A DNA stretch of 64,000 nt from Homalodisca vitripennis. Taxonomy: Eukaryota; Arthropoda; Insecta; Hemiptera; Cicadellidae. The translations under genes and the position numbers were made by a program. This document shows, in pieces, positions 33,161-45,387 of this stretch (positions within the stretch are counted from its first letter, which is position 1; each line of letters opens with the position of its first letter). The stretch is from NCBI RefSeq assembly GCF_021130785.1, contig NC_060215.1, positions 122,364,001-122,428,000 on the forward strand. The letters are read 5' to 3'. The notes under the pieces are model-generated. The model saw only the letters and a list, made by a program, of their open reading frames with translations. It ran no database searches and had not been told where the DNA came from.

Positions 33161-35005
33161 ATGAATTCTAATGGTAACAATATTTTAAATAATGATTTGG
33201 AAACTCAAAATAGAAGAAAGAAAGGTGTTAGGAATGACAATTTGTACTACCATAATGTGAGGAAGAAAGCAAGAATAGAAGGTAAGAGTTATACTAATTC
33301 TAAAGGTAGGCTTGTACCTGACCGCATGACTGGCGAAAACTGCAGCTGTAAAGAGAAATGTTTTGACCACTTTACTGAAAATGACAAAATGGATATTTTA
33401 CGGTTGTTTTCTTGTTATAAAACTAAGAACGAACAAGATATATATATTTGCAAGGACTTCTAACTTTACAGAATAAGAAACACAGAAGACCACGAAAAGA
33501 TGAGCTAAGAGATAGATCTTATAATTTTCAATATCATGTCAAGGTAGGGTCCAAAAAGCATGAAGTTTGTAAAAAGGCATATATAAGTTTACATGGAATA
33601 ACGGAAAAACGTGTTAGAAGAATTTGTGATTTGTTAAAAACTGGAGACATCCCTAGTGATAAACGGGGCCATTAAATTACCCGGAAATGTTATTCCGTCA
33701 GATGTTTGTGAGAAAATAAAATCTCACATAGAGTCTTTCCCGAAGAAAGAGACTCATTATTCAGGCAAATTATGCTTTTACTTAGATGCCCGTCTTACTG
33801 TAAAGGCCATGCATGAACTCTTTGTCAAAAAATACCCAGACCTATCAGTGAAATATGAATTTTATAATAAGTATTTCAAAGAAAATTTTACTTTAAGATT
33901 CGGTAGGCCACAAATCGATACATGCTGTAAATGTGAAGAATTGGGTGCCAAGTTGAAAAGCCCTCATCTATCAGATAATGTTAAAAGAGCAGTGGCAGGT
34001 GAACTAATAGTTCACAAAAGGCGAAGCAAATAGTTTTACAAGAAATTGGAAGAAATTACTGAATTGTCAAAAAACAGGAATGACAATTTTAGCTATTGCG
34101 TTTGACTTCATGCAAGTTATATACCTTCCCAAAATTCCAGTTCAAGATATTTTTTACATGAGACAACTTGGCCTCAATACGTTTTGTATCCACAATCTAG
34201 CCAACAACAAAGCTACATTATACCAGTATCATGAAGGTATTGCCAAAAAAAGTCCAGACGAAGTTTGCTCTTTCTTGAAAGATTTCATTGACAATTTTCC
34301 GGATTCTGTCAAGGAGTTGTACGTTTTCAGTGATGGTTGTTCCGGACAAAATAAGAATAATACAATAGTTAGAATGTTTTTAAGTTTAGTAATGACCCAA
34401 CGTTTTTCAAAAATTATTCATTTCTTTCCTCTTCGGGGTCATTCTTTTTTACCCTGTGACCGGGATTTTGGAGTTTTGAAAAGAAAATTGAAGAAATATG
34501 TCCGGTTGTACGTTCCCAGTGAGATTTCTGGACTTATTACCGAAATCGCTTCAAGGTTTACTCTAAAAAATGTAAGAACTGAAAATATTCTCAACTTTAG
34601 TAGTTGGTGGCCAGAACTTTTTAAGAAAACATGTATTTCTGATGAGACACTTGGTAGGGCAGTACCGAAGGAACAAAAAGTATCCTTTCATACATCACCT
34701 TACATGATGTTTACCTACTCAAATGAACATCCAGGTGCAGTAAAAACGTGTGTCCATTCATAGACAATAATGTTGTAGAACAAACTTTTGTTCTAGCAAA
34801 GGACCGATACTCAACAAACATACCCGGACCCGCACCAAAGTACAATGGGAAAATACCCATCCCTTCTGAAAAAATGGAAGATATTAAGAAGACCATCAGT
34901 TACATACCTCATGAATATCTTGATTTCTATAATGACATAACAACTTGGCCAACCGAAGAACATAGATCCAGGCTTGACCAAGAAGAAAGTGTTGGAGATG
35001 AATGA
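33161..35005 (+). pseudogene. DUF7869-family transposon protein, four frameshifts and one nonsense codon
   Basis: The product is a long protein of the kind annotated in many arthropods as uncharacterised with a DUF7869 domain. N-terminal part: CSCKEKCFDHFTENDKMDIL (zinc-binding-like cysteines). Next: HRRPRKDELRDRSYNFQYHV and VCKKAYISLHGITEKRVRRI. Middle: a CCKCEELGAKL cysteine motif. C-terminal RNase-H-like part: LYVFSDGCSGQNKNNTIVRM, then FPLRGHSFLPCDRDFGVLKR and FSSWWPELF. The SDGCSGQNKN Asp and the RGHSFLPCDRDFG Asp are likely catalytic-site residues. The reading frame changes near 33450 (within a TATATATATA run), 33660, 34090 and 34750, and a TAG lies at 34031-34033. The start ATG at 33161 is preceded by an AT-rich leader. 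Frames otherwise persist over long segments, so decay is moderate. Confidence 0.8.
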
Positions 35006-35406
35006 GGCTAGATGTTTTACTTGTAAGCCTACTACTGAAGCCATTTTAATTTTGTCATTATCTAACCGAATACTGGACCTTAAAATGTTAGTATATAATA
35101 TTTGGTAATAAATTTGTTGTCATAATACAACAAGAGTTTCAGTTTTATCCCTCTTTAATAGCTAATTTCCATGACTGATTTCACAAAGGGCATGAGTCGT
35201 GTTTTTTTTAAATTTGTTTACGGGTTGTATATAATATAATTATGTTTTTAAATTACATAAACTATACCATAATCATATATATTATCAGCCAAAAAAATAC
35301 CAATTGTTTTTAAATCACATACATTTAAGATAATCGTTTTTTTTGTTTCCTGAAAAATTAGAAAATGTTGACTTATGCCCTTTGTAAAATCACCGATTCA
35401 ACTAGT

Positions 35407-35609
35407 CTAAAGACTGATTTAAAATAACCGATCAGAATCAACGATTAATTCAAATATAGACTAAGTCTTCACAACCAGTTAACTTATAGAAAAATTAGTT
35501 GGTAGAAAAACTTATCTAAAGACTAATTTAAAATAACCGATCAGAATCAACGATTAATTCAAATATAGACTAAGTCTTCACAACCAGTTAACTTATAGAA
35601 AAATTAGTC
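35407..35609. repeat. 109-bp tandem duplication in the right end of the DUF7869 element
   Basis: CTAAAGACTGATTTAAAATA begins a unit at 35407 that repeats from 35516 with CTAAAGACTAATTTAAAATA. The ~94 shared bases are nearly identical, so the duplication is recent relative to the decay of the gene. Both units contain AACCGATCAGAATC and AACCAGTTAAC, resembling the subterminal motif. Confidence 0.85.
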
Positions 35610-35910
35610 TATAGACTAATTTAACTGGATGCAGCAAAAATAACCGACTAATCGGTTAAAATAAAATAACCGAACTAACCAGTTATTTTCATTCGATTAT
35701 TCCCACCACTAGAGGGGCCCCTCCATCACCACTCATTCTCTCCGCCGGTTGCGATCACCTCATTATGCCGCTGCATGAGGAGCTCGTGAACCGGAACACT
35801 GTGATTGGGGGACCCCCTGTGATTCCCCCTGGCCTGGGCGGACTCGCCACTAAGCTCCTCCCATTTCACCGACTGCGCGCATACCTCTCCGCTTGGGGGC
35901 GAGTCCAATA

Positions 35911-36349
35911 TTCGACGTTCGCGGAAAGAATCAGATTCGGACTTGGCGGAAAAATCCCAATTCGGAGTTGGCGGACTGTTACGTATTTATTCGGAGTTAA
36001 CGGACTGCTCCTGCTATAATTCGGCGCTGACGGAATGCTTCAGTTTCGGCCCTATCGGACGATTGAGTTTTATCGGCCTTACTGGATTGCAACTGCTTTC
36101 GTCCCTATAGGATTCGGTGTTAACGGAATATTACATATTCGGATCTCACGGACAATATCTTATTTCGGAGCTGGCGGACTCTACGATTAAGTATTCGAGG
36201 TTATAGGAATGTTTACGTTAGAATTCGGAGCTGACGGAAAGTCCATTTTTCGACCTTGGCGGATTATTTTCGGAGCTGACGGAAAGTTTCGTTTTCGGTC
36301 TTGGCGGAAAATTTCACTATTCGGCCCTGGCGGATTCGGTCCTCACGGA
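35911..36349 (+). repeat. TTCGG-motif array 2: ~18 copies of TTCGGNNYTNNCGGA, all in one orientation
   Basis: Motif starts are near 35911, 35936, 35961, 35990, 36020, 36045, 36071, 36098, 36113, 36138, 36164, 36194, 36224, 36249, 36269, 36294, 36320 and 36335. Steps are mostly 25-30 bp, and two pairs are directly adjacent (15-bp step). TTCG, the T at position 9 and the final GGA are nearly invariant; positions 6-8 and 10-11 vary. A few copies have ATAGGA instead of CGGA, which could be decay. The last four copies and their spacers match array 1 in reverse complement. The array starts 200 bp beyond the right end of the DUF7869 element, after a GC-rich segment. Translated frames show FGADG-like repeats, but the step sizes are not coding. 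Confidence 0.85.
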
Positions 36350-37126
36350 CCCACCCATGGGAGTCTAATAATAGCACTGCCCAAAACATCCGCGACATCT
36401 GGCGGCGTGTGCGTGAGTTATTTACTCACGTTTAACATCTGGCTGCCTGTGATTATTCATTCAGTCTGTTCGTACACCGATGCTCCGAGTTTGCTAACGG
36501 TTGGTACACCAATTACTGTGCAGAATTATATATATCAACACTTTTTTACACGAATTTTAGTTTTACAATAATATTGTCTTAGACCCCATAGTATAAATAA
36601 AACCAGCTATCGCTAATATACTGCAACAAAAGACAGATTTCAAAGACGTTGATGGTTACTTGTACTCAGTACCAAATAATAAGAGGAAGGGACAGTTCAT
36701 ACCACACGTCGTTTAACATGCTGCGCTGCAGTTGTGAGTCATTTCTGCCCACAGAGAGTCTGGGGATGTGAAGCAATGATTACATTCTCTGACAGACAAA
36801 GGGGATATTGTTGCATCCTACTGAGCAATAGGCTTCAATGACGCTCAGCCAAATTCCACGGATGGACATGCACAAACACAGAAGCCATTATTGTAGAAGA
36901 ACCAAGCACAATTGTAATTATTATGAGAATTAAATCTTTCTTAAGATATCTTACATCTTTATAATTTAAAATTTTTTCCCATTTAGTTGAGATTCATAGC
37001 AGTGTTTAAATAATAAAACTCTTCACACAAAGTCACAAATTGATGATGATATGTCTGTTAAGATTAGTATTGATATGGCACATGTTAAGATATCATATTA
37101 CTGAACACTGTAAGTTTATTTATTTA

Positions 37127-37185
<59 letters not shown>

Positions 37186-40100
37186 ATATATTTATATATT
37201 TATTTAATCAGCGATATTTTCGTTGCCATTACTTCTACCCTTAATACCAAAGTAAAATATATGCAAACCCTCCAAAAGGTTCCATTGAGTGACAAAAACG
37301 GAAATGAGATTTTTCCCGTCCCTTCACTAACGCCTATTCAATCATCTTTGTACTCGTAATAACACCTTTATACTAATCTCTTTAACAAAATTAATAACAA
37401 TTATGATCTAAATACGTGACGTTAAAACTAATTAAAACTCACTTGATCCATAACACATTAAGATATATGTTATTAGATAATAATAGGTATATTTTCTGTT
37501 TAATGTAAAAACAATAAATTTTACTATGCAACAACATAAATTTACGGTTGGATTACAAACGGCATATTCTTGTTTTTAAAAACTTTGAAATATTATATCC
37601 ACAATACATGTACGTATAAAATAATTATCAACTAATTGGTAAACATTTATAAACAACCTGATATATTAAATAACATTGAAATCGGTTTAAAAAACCAAAG
37701 ATTGCTCTTTTGCTGATTAGGGTGATTTTAAAAGTCTTTATTTTACTCATTTACACTATTATAACTATTATCTACATGTCTGTATTTATAATTGTATAAA
37801 TATTTGAACATTTTTAGTCTCATTTCAATCTCCATCATGATTAATAGGCTAGGGTATAGGTATAGTAATACATTTCATTCTTAAGGATATGCTTCTTTCG
37901 AATATGTGTTACTGACTGTAAAGTAGGTCTCAGCTCCCGAATGAGTGTGTATTATAATTTCCTTTTTATAAAACTCTCCTTTTGTCATTATATGTCACGT
38001 CAATAAAAGGCATCATTCTCTAACGAACAAATATCCATATATATTACAATCAAACTAAGTTCGGTTACATTCTAACTTTATACGTAACTGAAGTATAGAA
38101 GTGTATTTATTATAATAATAAAACCTACTGATTTTAATAAATATACCAGCAGGTATGATATAGAATTATATTAATTTAGTTAACATGATTAATATAATTT
38201 TTAAGATAAGTGGAAACTGGAGTAAAAAAAATTAAGGACACAATTTCCCATTTACGAAATAACTTTCATGTGACATATAATTTCCTAGAAGATTCTTTCT
38301 TCTTTCTGGAATCCTACTTAAGAGAGTATATAACACTTACCATAAAGCCTGGCCCAAGACAATGTAGGTCAGTCATGTCCGCACGTTATTGCAAGGTCCG
38401 GAGAGGTTATTAAGCTGGGTTATGTCCTAGGCCGGCAGTAGACCTTCATAATCTGACATTGTTAAGTGTATTAAACTAGAATCTCTATTGTTTCCTGCGT
38501 ACTCCTCTTGTACTGTCTCTCACAGCAGAGGCTATGTCTTCAACTTAGTTTGAATATTACTGTGCATAAATAATATTCTGTTTAGTGCAAAATGCTTAAA
38601 ATGAATCATGCACTAGTACTGACTGTGATGAGATTACATCGTAACAGTTTCACGTAGAGGTCGTCTTGGATACATTTAAATTTGAAAATTATTGAGTATA
38701 GTATTTGTCAAAGGTTACCAGTTTTTGGAATGAAGAATATTATTGGATATTGTTCAAATATCTCAATGATAAAAATGTTGGGCAAACTATGATAACGTTG
38801 TTAAATGTTTCTTGTACGAATGCAAATAAATAAGGTGTCACTAGACTGTATTCTATTAAATAATTTATTGTTAATCGTACGGTAATAGGCTAGAAAAAAT
38901 ACTCAGAAAATAGTATGTTGGATTTATACCTTTAGAAAGTATTTCTAGTTTGTCTAGGCTTTGCAGACTTGCACACTTGACTTGCACACTTGCAGCCCGC
39001 ATTGATGGTGACGGACGAGAAACAACCCTCGAGTTCGTGCCTATCACTTAAAAGAATACAATCATAGAGGGATTTTTAATATATTAAATATTAAAGATGT
39101 ACATAAATGTATTGCTGTTTTGCTGACCGCTAACTAATTTTCAGCATGATATAAGAAAAGAGAGATCATACTGTAATCGATAAAAGTAGAGTGTAATTGC
39201 AAGACCAATCCTATGTTTATTACAAGTTTCTCCAATTTTGCAAGCTGTTGTAAATATTCTAAATAGTATTCTGACTAGGAATTTGCATGCTCCTTTGTGT
39301 GATTTTAAATTTATGATTTCCAGCCAGCAGGAGTTCTGAAATTGTATAAAAGTAAACATACTCTTCCAAATACTATAAATAGTATTTTTATTACACATAT
39401 GCCATACGTTTATAAACGATGCCATTTAGCCATGCTTTACACGATTTGTGTGTAAATTGTTTCTCTTTTAATTTTAGATGAGAAAGGTGAGGCAGAATGG
39501 TAAAAATACATCGCTTTTAATTTGCCAATAATAATGTATTTTATTGTATACGACATTATATTTTAAGCTTGTATAGTTATTTTTCACAACAGTTCAATCA
39601 TAAATTAAATTAAAATCAATCGATTAAATTAACTGTTATCAATGAAATAGTTGATTTTATATGATAATACTTATGCATAATTAATACAATATTTTTTAAC
39701 TCGGGAGTATGTATCACTAAGGCATCCCTTTGAAAGGTACTGAGAAATAACTTTTACTTTTAACATAAAGCGATGGATAAAAAAAGTAACGAAAATATAA
39801 CATGAAAATCTTTCTTATCAAAATATAGTTCTTTACAAACTTTCAAATGTATAATATTAGTAAAATGTAAAAGAAAATATTGCAAGAAATGTGTAAATTG
39901 TACGCCATGTTAAGTACATAACTATTAAGTAATAAAAACTGTTGTACTTAGTTCAAAGTTATTTTTTATTAGTTGGTTAAGAGTAGCTCTTTATGGAGGA
40001 ACATCAAAACTTTCATTATATCATAAGAAGTACCTAATCTATTGGAAATGATAGTGTTATAAACGTGATAGTGATAGGAATCACTAACACTCAGTAAATG

Positions 40101-40435
40101 TCTATAAATAGACATATATCATGATCGAAATAGATGTTGCTCAAAACGTGTTCACGATAACCTATGAGAATACATAACGACATATAGATAGACAGACATA
40201 GTGACAAATATAATCTTTGTACCCCCTGACTAAATTAATACAATTACAAAATTTGTTCTTGAAACATTTCTGTGTATTAAAAATGCTCAACTAGTTAAAA
40301 TTTCAGTAAATAATTAAAGTACAAAATCAATTTAGCTGATAGGATTTAATGAAGTATAAATTTATCAGTGGTTCAGGAAATGTGATTGAATGACGTTTAT
40401 GATCGTTATTTGTCTAAAAATACTCTTTGAAATAG
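36350..40435. other. Anonymous AT-rich region with a long TA tract
   Basis: No gene recognised. A (TA)n run of roughly 50 bases lies at about 37129-37182. A GC-richer patch at 36380-36470 follows the TTCGG array and may belong to the same unknown element. Confidence 0.35.
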
Positions 40436-40439
40436 CGAG

Positions 40440-40790
40440 ATATTTCAACTAAAGAGGTGCAACTGTTGGAGCAAGTGAGGAAGGGGATGTAAAGCCGTGT
40501 GAGTGCAACAGAACACAGAGCCAGTTTACGAGTGATGTACAGCCAGTTGTACACGGAGCTGCACGGTATCTTCTGTTATTTATGCGAGCAGCTTCCTGCT
40601 ACCGCCAGCTCGCCCGCGCCTCGCCGCGACGGCTTTTTGTATGCAGTAGACATTTCTTTGCTACAACAGCTGCATGCTTACAAGATCATATACGAACACA
40701 TAGATCACTTTATTCTTAGTTAGAGCATTTCAGTGTTGTATTCTTAACTGTATGTCGTCTTTAATAAAAATGTTTTATTTTTAATTAGTT
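40440..40790 (+). other. GC-richer island with polyadenylation-like end, unidentified
   Basis: A block of clearly higher GC (40450-40640, including GCCAGCTCGCCCGCGCCTCG) stands out from the AT-rich surroundings. It is followed by TTTAATAAAAATG near 40760, which contains an AATAAA signal. The open frame across it begins with GTG and has no recognisable domain. It could be an unrecognised exon, a leader or a transposon piece; I cannot choose. Confidence 0.2.
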
Positions 40791-40891
40791 TTCCTCATCC
40801 TCATCATCGATTTTGAGTAATGTAAGATTGGTTCTAGGTGCAAAAAGTGTGTTCGTTGAGTGCTCAAGAACAATTCCCCCCTATTCGGTGC

Positions 40892-40893
<2 letters not shown>

Positions 40894-40947
<54 letters not shown>
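40894..40947 (+). repeat. 54-base poly(A) tract
   Basis: An uninterrupted A-run follows CTATTCGGTGCGT. Its length and abrupt start suggest the tail of a recently retroposed RNA, but I could not identify the body upstream (about 40770-40893) or a target duplication. Confidence 0.8.
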
Positions 40948-40948
<1 letters not shown>

Positions 40949-43900
40949 ATACAAAATGATCTGTGATCGAATCTGCAGAAAAGTATTAAACTTAAATATT
41001 GTAACATGTATTTATTGATTGTTTATATAAGATATTATAAGTAATTCATAATCTAGCCCCAACAGTTAAGATTAACACACACACACACAAGACACGACAG
41101 TGTTTAAGATTTGTCATTGAAAGTAATCAAGCAAATAAAATAATGAGCAGGTATCAAGATAGTATTAATCTTTATATATATTATATTGTATTATCTCAAA
41201 GTGTTGGTTGCCATACTCCTCCGAAAATGCTTAACTGATTTTGATTTGAAATTTTATACGTAAAATTGGTGGATTCGTGAATAGTTTGTTAATTATTTTA
41301 TATACTACTAAGTGATAAGTTTGGTGCAGCAATTACATTTATAATATAACAGGTTTCAAAGCGCCTGCACATTATAAACTGCAATTACGAGACTGTTACG
41401 TGGTTGAACAGCCAGACACCATTTGAAGGCACTAAGTTATGATGTATATTTGTCTTTAAAATAAGTTTCTAGTTGAAATTAAAGCTTGAATGTTAGACCA
41501 CATTATAATACACGTAGTTTATATAAGTACGTGTACGTGTAACACGAGTCTTTTTACAATTTATTTGTGGTTCACAGAACTTCTCTGACTACAAAAAATT
41601 TTAAATTTTGCATAATTCGATTTATAAAAATGAGCGGTAATAACTATCATAAAGTAATTTTCAATATTTAATAAACTTAACTTGAAATATTGTGTGTTTG
41701 AAAATTAACTTGATGGTTTTTTATAGCTTAGATATTAAAACTGTCCCATCAGATTATTTATTTTTTATACAATTACTCCAAACTGTATTTAAAAATCCTA
41801 ATCCTTATAATTTTATAAATGCAAAAGTGCCTTTCTTTGTTTATTTTGCTTTCATCCATAAACTATTCTACCAATTTTGATGAAATTTGACATTCTTAGG
41901 GACATTCTGTGATAAATATATGCTCATTGTTATTTCTAAAACCCGCCTACGCCGCGCTGGTCTTTAAATTAGCAACAAAGTCCCGCCTTGGTCCCTAAAG
42001 GTGTGAAATGATAATTTAAAGAGCATTTCAAAGCTAATAAAATGTTATTTGTAAACCATAAACAAAATTCACCAAAACTTAAGATAGTTAGAATTTGATA
42101 ACGGAGACTCACTTTGAAGCAGTCGACAAGAACTACGCTAGATGATTGTGCTATTAAACTAATGTACTAATTCCAGCTCTAAACATTCAAAAATATTAAC
42201 AATATTTTCAGTTAATAAAGAAACAAATGCGTAGTGTCGTTGTTAACGTACTTTTAATTGTACATTTTAATCAATTTCTAAGTATTAGATATAAAAGACA
42301 TTGTTACTATCTATCAGATTAAATTCGAATAGCCATAAATATAAAATTGTTGACTCATGATCACGGTAACAAGACTTACTCAATATTGTCGTCGAAAATA
42401 TAATTGACTTGAATCAATAGTGGACATAAAAGTTCAACGCCTACTACATTGCGTGCAAAGGAGAGCGTGTCACTGTTAACAGTGCAGATACGTATAATAG
42501 TCAGTGTAGCATAACCTTTACTTTACATTTAAAGACTGGTAGCAAACCTACATTAGTTGTCTTTTGATAAAAGTAAGGTTCTTAAAGCTGTGCATGTATA
42601 TATATTTTCGTAATCAAAAAAGAGGCAAAATCAGCAATGGAACAAAAAATACTATAATTGAAGTAAATTACAATGATCATAAATATACACTTTTAACATA
42701 ATTTCTTTATCATAGAATAAAGCAATCCCAAAATTAGCGTCGAAAATATCATTAACTTGAACCAGAAGTGCTCATACAGGTGGGAAACCTACGAAACATT
42801 GCATGCGAAGTCGCGGGAATCTGCTATAATACTTACAATAATTCATTCATTTCGTTCTACTAAAATTATGTATAAAAAGAATTTATACGGCAAAAATTTC
42901 GCTGGGCTAGCTAGTGTCTTAATAACATTAAAAAAATATGCGTTATGAGCCATAAGCACGTAATACAAGATTGAATTAAAATTATAACGAATATAACAGT
43001 TAAAAGAGAGACAATCTAAATCTAAACTTTTATTCCTAATTGTATGAGTTATGCTATCATGTTTCATTTAAATCAATAATAGTGTCCGTGCAATACAAAA
43101 TATATAAAGTTATATTATGTTTGAGATATTTTTATATTGTGCAAATGATATTGTATGAGATATACCATTAGAATGCCTGACCGTATGGGCAGTTACCGCA
43201 CCCCACTTCCTCCCTCACCTTGCGGGGTCACCACATTTTCATATCAGCTGATTCTTACTATGTCTCTTCGTTCCGGTTGTTTACGCCTGTTTTATTCTTC
43301 GGCATTCGATTATTCTGCATGTTTTTATTTTATTATAATAAAAACAACTTTATAACCTTGAAGGTTATAACCTTTCGCTCAAATGCTATGCAATAATGTA
43401 AACAAGTGTCAGTTTAATTCGTGAAGTTAAAGATTTCTGGAAGATAGATGAGAAATAAAGAACAATAAAGTTCGCTTGATTATTGAATTAAATCGATTAT
43501 CTCATCTCTAGTCATCCTCATATATATGGCCTAAAAAATATCTTCCTTCTATCTGAAAAATTTTATATATCTTTATAGATATAGTATAGATATGTATAAT
43601 ATTTGGGTAGTATGCTTCATTAAAGTAATAACATTGTGAACAAGAAAACTACTATAATATTTAATAGATCCAGACTAATGTTGGTACAGAAATAGAATTT
43701 ACATGGATACCACTTGCATACCACAAGCATTTCCTAGATGGTGGCCATGAAATCTTTGCTAACATTTTAAATAAACTATTTCGTAATATAGATCCATAAT
43801 GACTATCCAATTTTCATAAATATTAGTCAGTTACAAATAACTTTTCTTCTTGTACTTTTCTCAATCACTCTTATGATTCCAAGATGTTTGCCTTTCAAAG

Positions 43901-45162
43901 TGTGAGGATAAATTGTTTATATTTAGTTCATTACAGGTTGTTGGGCAAATAATGTAATTATTTTTAAAACTTGTATGTAATTTACAATAATGAAACTTTC
44001 CTTACATATCATATTAGGGAAAATTTTAGTAGTGGACTACATTGCAAACTTAATTGTAAACAAGTTAACTGCAGCAATGTTTAATCTATCCAGGTTAAAT
44101 TTGTTATAGAGACGGTATTTGCACATAGCTTAGATGAGGTCGTTAGCTAGTCTTAATCACTAAAACCTTTGAAGGTGGCAGCCATTTTCGTTTGTGTTTA
44201 AATTGTAAATATCAAGTGCACTTGTAAAATATAAAAAGTCATTTTTTATTGTTCTTCGGTATAGTTTCTAAATAATTCTTGTATACGTACCTTCCACTCG
44301 TTTCTTTACGTACACAGAAACACATAATTTCATCATATTTATATACACAGGTGGCCACGATTCGAAGATTATTTTCTACAAAATATTTACAGAAATGGAA
44401 ATTAAGATATTTTCCTAGTAAATACAGATACACTGTATTATACTCCACATATAAACAATATAGTTATGCAGTTTGGAGCAAAATAAAACAAAAGTTATAG
44501 AAAGTGAAGTTATCTCAAATTGAATCCACAAACAAACACTTTAAAAACAGCGAATAGAACTGGCAGATCCTCTACCTGTTCGTGGAGTTACAGCTTATTA
44601 CACACTGGTAGCATAAAACTTTAACTCAGCACTATCTACAGTGATTATTTATAAAACTAAAACCTGGTAAATGTGACTAAATATTCCAATAATTTAAATG
44701 TTAAACATATTTCAATGTGATTTGGAGCGGAAATAAACCTGGGCAATGTTCATGAAAGCGGCCACATATACTAAGAAGTAATTAACCATAATAAACCAAT
44801 AATTGAACGATTAATATTGTTAATAAAATAAATTATAAACCAAAAGTATAAACCCACGATTTTTCTAATGATTTATTTTAATGTATTTGATTTGTAATAA
44901 TCAAATTAAAAAGTGTGTTCGTGCTTGAAATATGTTATTGGGGAAAGAAACACACACAAGACAAGTTGATGCAGCCAAATAATTGAAGGGGCTTTGAGCG
45001 CGGCTAAGGCGAAGTAGATGGCTCTCTTAGAAGACATCGTTGGTTAATAAGCCTTGGTTTATTATTAATTTGAATTTCTAAATAAATGATGAGAGATATT
45101 TTTCGTTTGATTCTCAGAAAAAGGCACAAACATGTCAATGATTTGCTAACATGATAAAATTT
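40948..45162. other. Anonymous AT-rich region with scattered transposon-like motifs
   Basis: No gene. At 41160-41290 (ATCTTTATATATATTATATT, later CTCCGAAAATGCTTAACTG) and 41800-41900 (ATTTTATAAATGCAAAAG, then TTGATGAAATTTGACA) the sequence follows patterns common near insect non-autonomous transposon ends. A 19-bp palindrome TATAACCTTGAAGGTTATA is at 43351-43369. None can be delimited. Confidence 0.35.
42380..42830 (+). repeat. Internal duplicate ending in a degraded Helitron-like terminus
   Basis: Segments 42390-42475 and 42735-42815 are related. Both contain CGTCGAAAATAT followed by ATTNACTTGAANCA, TGNNCATA and CATTGCRTGC. The second runs into GAAGTCGCGGGAATCTGCTA (42807-42826), similar to the Helitron-like end at 31165. 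It looks like two diverged copies of one small non-autonomous element. Confidence 0.45.
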
Positions 45163-45387
45163 GGGGATAGCCGAGCGGTCTAAGACGTTGGACTTCGAGT
45201 CTGAGTTAGAGATAACGCAGGTTCGAATCCTGTCTGTGACGTTGCACTTTTATCAGTACTGTCGAACTTGTACTGTATCGACTCTCCTCCTTATTCTGCT
45301 TGATAAGGTCCTCGCACAGGCCAGTGGCCCATGAGGACGGGCGGAGTAAGGATTATAAGGGGATCGGCTTCTCCTTTGAAAAAAAAG
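45163..45387 (+). mobile_element. tRNA-derived SINE
   Basis: The first ~78 bases resemble a Ser/Leu-type tRNA. An A-box-like TAGCCGAGCGGTCTAAG (45168-45184) and a perfect B-box core GGTTCGAATCC (45220-45230) are both present, with a long variable-arm-like insert. The 5' GGGGATA does not pair with the 3' TCTGTGAC, so no acceptor stem can form and this is not a working tRNA gene. A ~145-bp tRNA-unrelated body follows (CTCGCACAGGCCAGTGGCCC, GGGCGGAGTAAGG) and ends in a short A-rich tail at 45378-45387. RNA polymerase III promoter elements are internal. Flanking duplications are not obvious. Confidence 0.75.

Larger units (their letters stand above)
32334..35710 (+). mobile_element. DNA transposon relic with DUF7869-type protein and AACCG-rich subterminal repeats
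   Basis: The left end AGTGATGGGATAACCGAATGG and the right end (reverse complement AGTGGTGGGAATAATCGAATG) form imperfect inverted termini. Both subterminal regions are packed with short variants of ATAACCGACTAACCAGTTATTTT (32350-32430 and 35640-35700). The right side also has a 109-bp tandem duplication (35407-35515 and 35516-35609). A broken transposase-like gene occupies 33161-35005. A GC-rich segment (32450-32700, with GGCGCGGCGCGGCC) sits between the left end and the gene. No target duplication is evident, so the exact class is open. Confidence 0.65.

Noticed and set aside
36209..36571. Open frame with FGADGK-like repeats over TTCGG array 2
   Set aside because: The repeats are produced by the DNA motif; step sizes of 25-30 bp do not keep frame, and the frame has no domain beyond the array.
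45163..45240. Functional tRNA gene (Ser/Leu type)
   Set aside because: The 5' and 3' ends cannot form an acceptor stem and a SINE body with A-rich tail follows directly.
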